NCBI GenBank assembly: GCA_028768525.1
Contig: CP054837.1
Coordinates: 2,947,001-3,011,000, forward strand
DNA from: Desulfobacter sp.
Lineage (GTDB): Bacteria; Desulfobacterota; Desulfobacteria; Desulfobacterales; Desulfobacteraceae
Length of the DNA: 64,000 bases
Direction: 5' to 3'
Shown: one piece after another, positions 61,040 to 64,000 of the stretch
How positions within the stretch are numbered: the first letter of the stretch is position 1
Layout: each line of letters begins with the position of its first letter
Notes under the pieces: generated by a model
Database searches by the model: none
What the model was told of the DNA's origin: nothing
The model's input: only the letters and a program-made list of their open reading frames with translations
Translations under genes and position numbers: made by a program

Positions 61040-62683
61040 TTATCTGCCTGCCATGATGGCGGCCACGTCGGCATCGGGTTCGGTAATGGGTTTGATGTCA
61101 AAATTTTCCACCAGCACCTTCAGCACGGTGGGGGAAACAAAGGCCGGCAGGGTGGGCCCCAGGCGGATGCCCTTGACGCCCAGGTGAAGCAGGGCCAGGA
61201 GAACGGCCACGGCCTTCTGCTCATACCAGCCGATGTCAAAGGACAGCGGCAGCTCGTTGATGTCCTCCAGGCCGAATACCTCTTTGAGTTTCAGGGCGAT
61301 GACGGCCAGGGAGTAGCAGTCGTTGCACTGGCCGGCGTCCAGTACCCTGGGAATACCGCCGATATCCCCCAGATTCAGTTTGTTGTATCTGTACTTGGCA
61401 CAGCCCGCAGTAAGGATAACGGCGTCCTGGGGCAGTTTTTCGGCGACTTCGGTGAAGTAGGCCCGGCCCTTCTGGCGGCCGTCACAGCCGGCCATGACCA
61501 CGAAACGTTTGATGGCGCCGGCCTTTACGGCCTCCACCACCTTGTCGGCCAGGGCCAGGACCTGGTTGTGGGCAAAGCCGCCCACAATCTTGCCGGTTTC
61601 GATTTCCGTTGGGGCGGCACAGGATTTGGCCCGTTCCACAAGGGCGGAGAAATCCTTGGCCCCGCCGTCGGACCGGTCCCCAATGTGGACGGCGCCGGGG
61701 TAAGAGGGGACGCCCGTGGTGTACAGCCTGTCCAGGTAAGTGTTTTTCTTTTTCAGGGGGACCAGGCAGTTGGTGGTCAAAAGAACGGGGCCGTTAAAGG
61801 ACTCGAACTCTTCGTTCTGGTGCCACCAGGATCCGCCGTAATTGCCTTTGAGGTGGCTGTATTTTTTAAAGGCCGGGTAGTAGTTGGCCGGCAGCATCTC
61901 TCCGTGGGTGTAGACGTCCACCCCGGTGCCCTGGGTCTGTTTTAAAAGCTCTTCCATATCTTTAAGATCATGGCCGGAGATGAGTATTCCAGGATTTGTG
62001 CCCACGCCGATGTTGACCTCGGAGAGTTCGGGGTGGCCGTAGGCCGTGGTGTTGGCTTCGTTCAGGGCGGCCATGGTGGTCACGGCGATTTCCCCGCATT
62101 TAAGAACCAGGCCCACCATCTCGTCCACGCTGAGGTCCTTGGTGGTGGAGGCCAGGCCCTGGATCATGAAATCCCAGATCTCCTGTTTTTCCACCCCCAG
62201 GACGGCGGCATGGTCGGCATAGGCGGCCACGCCCTTGAGACCGAGGACCAGCAGTTCGCGAAGGGAGCGGACATCTTCATTTTCCGTGGCCAGAACCCCC
62301 ACGGTTTCAGCCTTGGCCTGGAAGGTTGCGGCATCGTCGGAGAACCAGGTGGCGCTGTCATGGAGATCATCGCCCAGTTTATCGCCGGCAGCAGCGGCCA
62401 GCTCTTTTTTTATTGCCTGGGCCCGGTTGATCCATTCCACCAGATTATCATCGTTGAAATTGGCATTGGTGATGGTGGTGAACAATGCATGGCTGATAAA
62501 CAGAGGGACAGAGGCGGGGACGGATATCCCCGCAGCCTTTGACTGCTCAGCAATCACTGCAATGCCCTTAAGGTTGAAAATCAAAAGGTCCTGCAGGTTG
62601 GCGGTGGAGTTTTCTTTCCCGCATACGCCCTTAACCGTGCATCCCTGGTTTTTTGCCGTTTCCTGACATTGAAAACAAAACAT
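61040..62683 (-). CDS. hcp: Hybrid-cluster protein (hydroxylamine reductase)
   Basis: Hcp detoxifies NO or hydroxylamine in anaerobes. The 547-residue protein has the N-terminal cubane cysteines C3, C6, C15 and C21 (MFCFQCQETAKNQGC, then GVCGKE) and hybrid-cluster ligands in LTTNCLVPLK, MAGCDGRQKGRAY, AGCAKYRYNKLNLG and QCNDCYSLA. I chose the ATG at 62683, behind AAGGAGAG; the frame to 62719 adds an unconserved tail. A 7-bp inverted repeat (AATCAGG..CCTGATT, 62731-62758) and an FNR-type box lie upstream. Confidence 0.95.
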   Translation of the reverse strand: MFCFQCQETAKNQGCTVKGVCGKENSTANLQDLLIFNLKGIAVIAEQSKAAGISVPASVPLFISHALFTTITNANFNDDNLVEWINRAQAIKKELAAAAGDKLGDDLHDSATWFSDDAATFQAKAETVGVLATENEDVRSLRELLVLGLKGVAAYADHAAVLGVEKQEIWDFMIQGLASTTKDLSVDEMVGLVLKCGEIAVTTMAALNEANTTAYGHPELSEVNIGVGTNPGILISGHDLKDMEELLKQTQGTGVDVYTHGEMLPANYYPAFKKYSHLKGNYGGSWWHQNEEFESFNGPVLLTTNCLVPLKKKNTYLDRLYTTGVPSYPGAVHIGDRSDGGAKDFSALVERAKSCAAPTEIETGKIVGGFAHNQVLALADKVVEAVKAGAIKRFVVMAGCDGRQKGRAYFTEVAEKLPQDAVILTAGCAKYRYNKLNLGDIGGIPRVLDAGQCNDCYSLAVIALKLKEVFGLEDINELPLSFDIGWYEQKAVAVLLALLHLGVKGIRLGPTLPAFVSPTVLKVLVENFDIKPITEPDADVAAIMAGR

Positions 62684-62788
62684 TGTGATTTCTCTCCTTA
62701 TATTAATGTTGACGGACAATTTATCCTAAAAATCAGGCTTCATCTTTACATCCTGATTTGAACCTACTATAGAAATGGACACAAAACC

Positions 62789-62802
62789 TTGATCTGGATC
62801 AA
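62789..62802. promoter_or_regulatory. FNR/HcpR-type binding box
   Basis: TTGATCTGGATCAA matches the FNR consensus TTGAT-N4-ATCAA perfectly. It lies between hcp and the divergent Crp/Fnr gene, so the regulator probably binds here to control hcp and itself. Confidence 0.75.
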
Positions 62803-62872
62803 GATGAACACTTTTTTATTCTTTTGGGCGGAATAGAAGCGAACTCACTGAACAGGCAGAGGATATTCTACC

Positions 62873-63559
62873 ATTAAAATATTAAAATCCATACCGCTTT
62901 TCTCCGGCTTGTCCGAAGACCAGTTGAGAACCATCTCGGACCGGGCAAGGGAACTGACCTTCGGCCGGGGGGAGATCATTTTCCAGGAAGGGGAGAGGGG
63001 GGATGGATTCTATATCGTGGGAACCGGAAAAATAAAGGTCTTTAAACTCTCCTTTGAGGGAAAGGAGCAGATCCTTCACATATACGGCCCCGGCCACACC
63101 TTCGGCGAGGTCCCGGTCTTCGAAGGCAAAAGCTTTCCCGCCTCGTCCATGGCGCTTTCCCCCTCAAAGATCGTCTTTCTGCCCAGGGATGCCTTTGTGG
63201 AACTGATCACCGAGTCCCCTGCCCTGGCCATGACCATGCTGGCCGACCTCTCCAGGCGGCTGCGGGCATTCACCGTCCAGATCGAAAACCTCAGCCTCAA
63301 GGAAGTGCCGGCCCGGCTGGCCGCATATATCCTCACCCTGGCAAAAGAAGAGGCCCCTGAATCGGGAGATCTGCCCGGTCAAGTCACCCTCCCCATCTCC
63401 AAGGCCCAGCTGGCCAACCTCATCGGCACCACCCCGGAAACCGTCTCCAGAATCTTTAAGAAAATGGGGGAGGCCGGGTTGATAAAAGTCCAGACAAAGG
63501 ATATTCTGATTGAAGATCCAGACGGACTTGCGGAACTCTCGGACATGGGCCGCCTTTAA
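62873..63559 (+). CDS. Crp/Fnr-family regulator, HcpR-like, with a probable ATT start
   Basis: The protein has a cyclic-nucleotide-binding-like domain (GRGEIIFQEGERGDGFYIV; GPGHTFGEVPVFEG) and a C-terminal helix-turn-helix (ISKAQLANLIGTTPETVSRIFKKM). No cysteine cluster typical of true FNR is seen. No ATG or GTG exists before the conserved region. TTG at 62909 would delete the first helix, whereas ATT at 62873, behind GAGGA, gives the family-typical KILKSIPLFSGLSEDQL start (228 residues). Divergent from hcp with an FNR-type box between, it is likely the HcpR-type NO-responsive regulator. Start choice is uncertain. Confidence 0.85.
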   Translation: MKILKSIPLFSGLSEDQLRTISDRARELTFGRGEIIFQEGERGDGFYIVGTGKIKVFKLSFEGKEQILHIYGPGHTFGEVPVFEGKSFPASSMALSPSKIVFLPRDAFVELITESPALAMTMLADLSRRLRAFTVQIENLSLKEVPARLAAYILTLAKEEAPESGDLPGQVTLPISKAQLANLIGTTPETVSRIFKKMGEAGLIKVQTKDILIEDPDGLAELSDMGRL

Positions 63560-63612
63560 TTTCTGCTGCACGCTTATACCTTATTTATCATCCATTCCGG
63601 AAAGGGGAGGCC

Positions 63613-64000
63613 ATGGGCCATCCTAAAAAATATGCCGTTTTCGGCGACGACCTCGATCCGGCCGCCCTGGAGCAGATGGACAATGCCATGTCCCTGCCGG
63701 TGACCGTGAAAGGGGCGCTCATGCCCGATGCCCACAAGGGGTACGGCCTGCCCATCGGCGGGGTCCTGGCAACGGACAATGCCGTCATCCCCTATGCCGT
63801 GGGGGTGGACATTGCCTGCCGGGTCAAGATGTCCGTGCTGCCCATTTCTTTTAATGAATTTGAGGGGCTCAGGGGAGCGCTGAAAAAGGCCCTGGAAAAC
63901 GAAACCCGGTTCGGATACGGACAATTCTTCAAACGGCCCAAAAACCATCCGGTGATGGATGAAGACTGGCAGTTCTGCTCCACGGTGGCCGGGCTGAAGA
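63613..64000 (+). CDS. RtcB-family RNA-splicing ligase, 5' part (runs off window)
   Basis: The frame opens at an ATG behind AAAGGGGAGG and stays open to the right edge (129 codons). It has the RtcB metal-site segment MPDAHKGYGLPIGGVLATDN followed by AVGVDIACRVKMSV, where the usual family pattern is GVDIGCGM. The A-C-R variant belongs to a divergent RtcB branch. RtcB ligates 3'-phosphate or cyclic-phosphate RNA ends to 5'-OH ends with GTP and manganese. thpR, elsewhere in this window, also handles 2',3'-cyclic phosphates, but the two are far apart. Confidence 0.85.
   Translation, partial: MGHPKKYAVFGDDLDPAALEQMDNAMSLPVTVKGALMPDAHKGYGLPIGGVLATDNAVIPYAVGVDIACRVKMSVLPISFNEFEGLRGALKKALENETRFGYGQFFKRPKNHPVMDEDWQFCSTVAGLK

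Noticed and set aside
1..64000. tRNA, rRNA, CRISPR arrays and complete insertion sequences
   Set aside because: No T-loop-like tRNA segments, no regularly spaced repeat-spacer arrays and no transposase-like protein were recognised by eye; a covariance or profile search would be decisive.

Overview
The window reads as a chromosomal segment of an anaerobic, sulfate-reducer-like deltaproteobacterium (Desulfobacterota, probably a Desulfobacterales relative). This is inferred from gene content: an ADP-forming acyl-CoA synthetase, an oxygen-independent (CbiG-type) corrin pathway, a hybrid-cluster protein operon with ferredoxin and siroheme-type proteins, TAXI-TRAP transport, and the large share of NarL-type two-component systems. 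No rRNA, tRNA, CRISPR array or complete insertion sequence was recognised by eye.

Layout. 1-6.7 kb: the 3' part of carB, purF, a radical SAM protein and an ADP-forming acyl-CoA synthetase, all rightward. 6.9-14.98 kb: a tiny PEP-CTERM-like secreted protein behind a textbook sigma-54 promoter; a double-Cache histidine kinase; an AT-rich DUF4034-like gene and a structured palindrome that separate the kinase from its presumed response regulator; then a small membrane subunit, an SSF symporter and a Yip1-like protein. 15.0-16.25 kb: a leftward DEAD-box helicase. 16.5-17.07 kb: two divergent cobalamin riboswitches. The rightward one heads a tight operon (17.16-27.54 kb) of corrinoid uptake genes (btuCDF-like) and corrin biosynthesis genes (cbiL, a gate-domain membrane protein, cbiET, cbiF, cbiG, cbiH, cobO, cbiP). 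The leftward one faces terminators and no corrinoid gene. 27.7-33.4 kb: a FapA/DUF342 protein, the RNA phosphodiesterase ThpR, and a second kinase/regulator pair. 33.4-37.0 kb: MarR and a TAXI-TRAP transporter. 37.2-39.8 kb: a patatin-like protein, truA and a DUF2284 protein.

39.85-47.3 kb looks like lipid or specialised metabolism: a glycerol-3-phosphate acyltransferase fused to a G3P-dehydrogenase-like domain, followed by a compact operon of SDR, DUF362, split transketolase (N and C halves) and an SCP2-like protein. 47.3-57.7 kb (leftward) holds a complete type I Wadjet anti-plasmid system (jetABCD), preceded by an AlbA_2/Schlafen-type gene and followed, with a stop/start overlap, by an old-yellow-enzyme gene and a TetR gene. 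57.85-58.3 kb is a Fic protein whose catalytic core is missing, behind a repeat-rich operator. 58.4-63.6 kb: a carboxymuconolactone-decarboxylase-like protein and a leftward nitrosative-stress type operon (hcp, HD/zinc ribbon, ferredoxin, siroheme/ferredoxin protein), divergent from a Crp/Fnr regulator with an FNR-like box between them. The window ends inside an RtcB-family gene.

The most striking non-genic signal is a set of five 16-bp sites matching the ParB centromere consensus (parS) at 14-15 of 16 positions, all between 22.3 and 30.6 kb. Four lie inside coding sequence. They suggest that this segment is close to the replication origin and is a chromosome-segregation centre overlaid on the cobalamin operon and its downstream neighbours.
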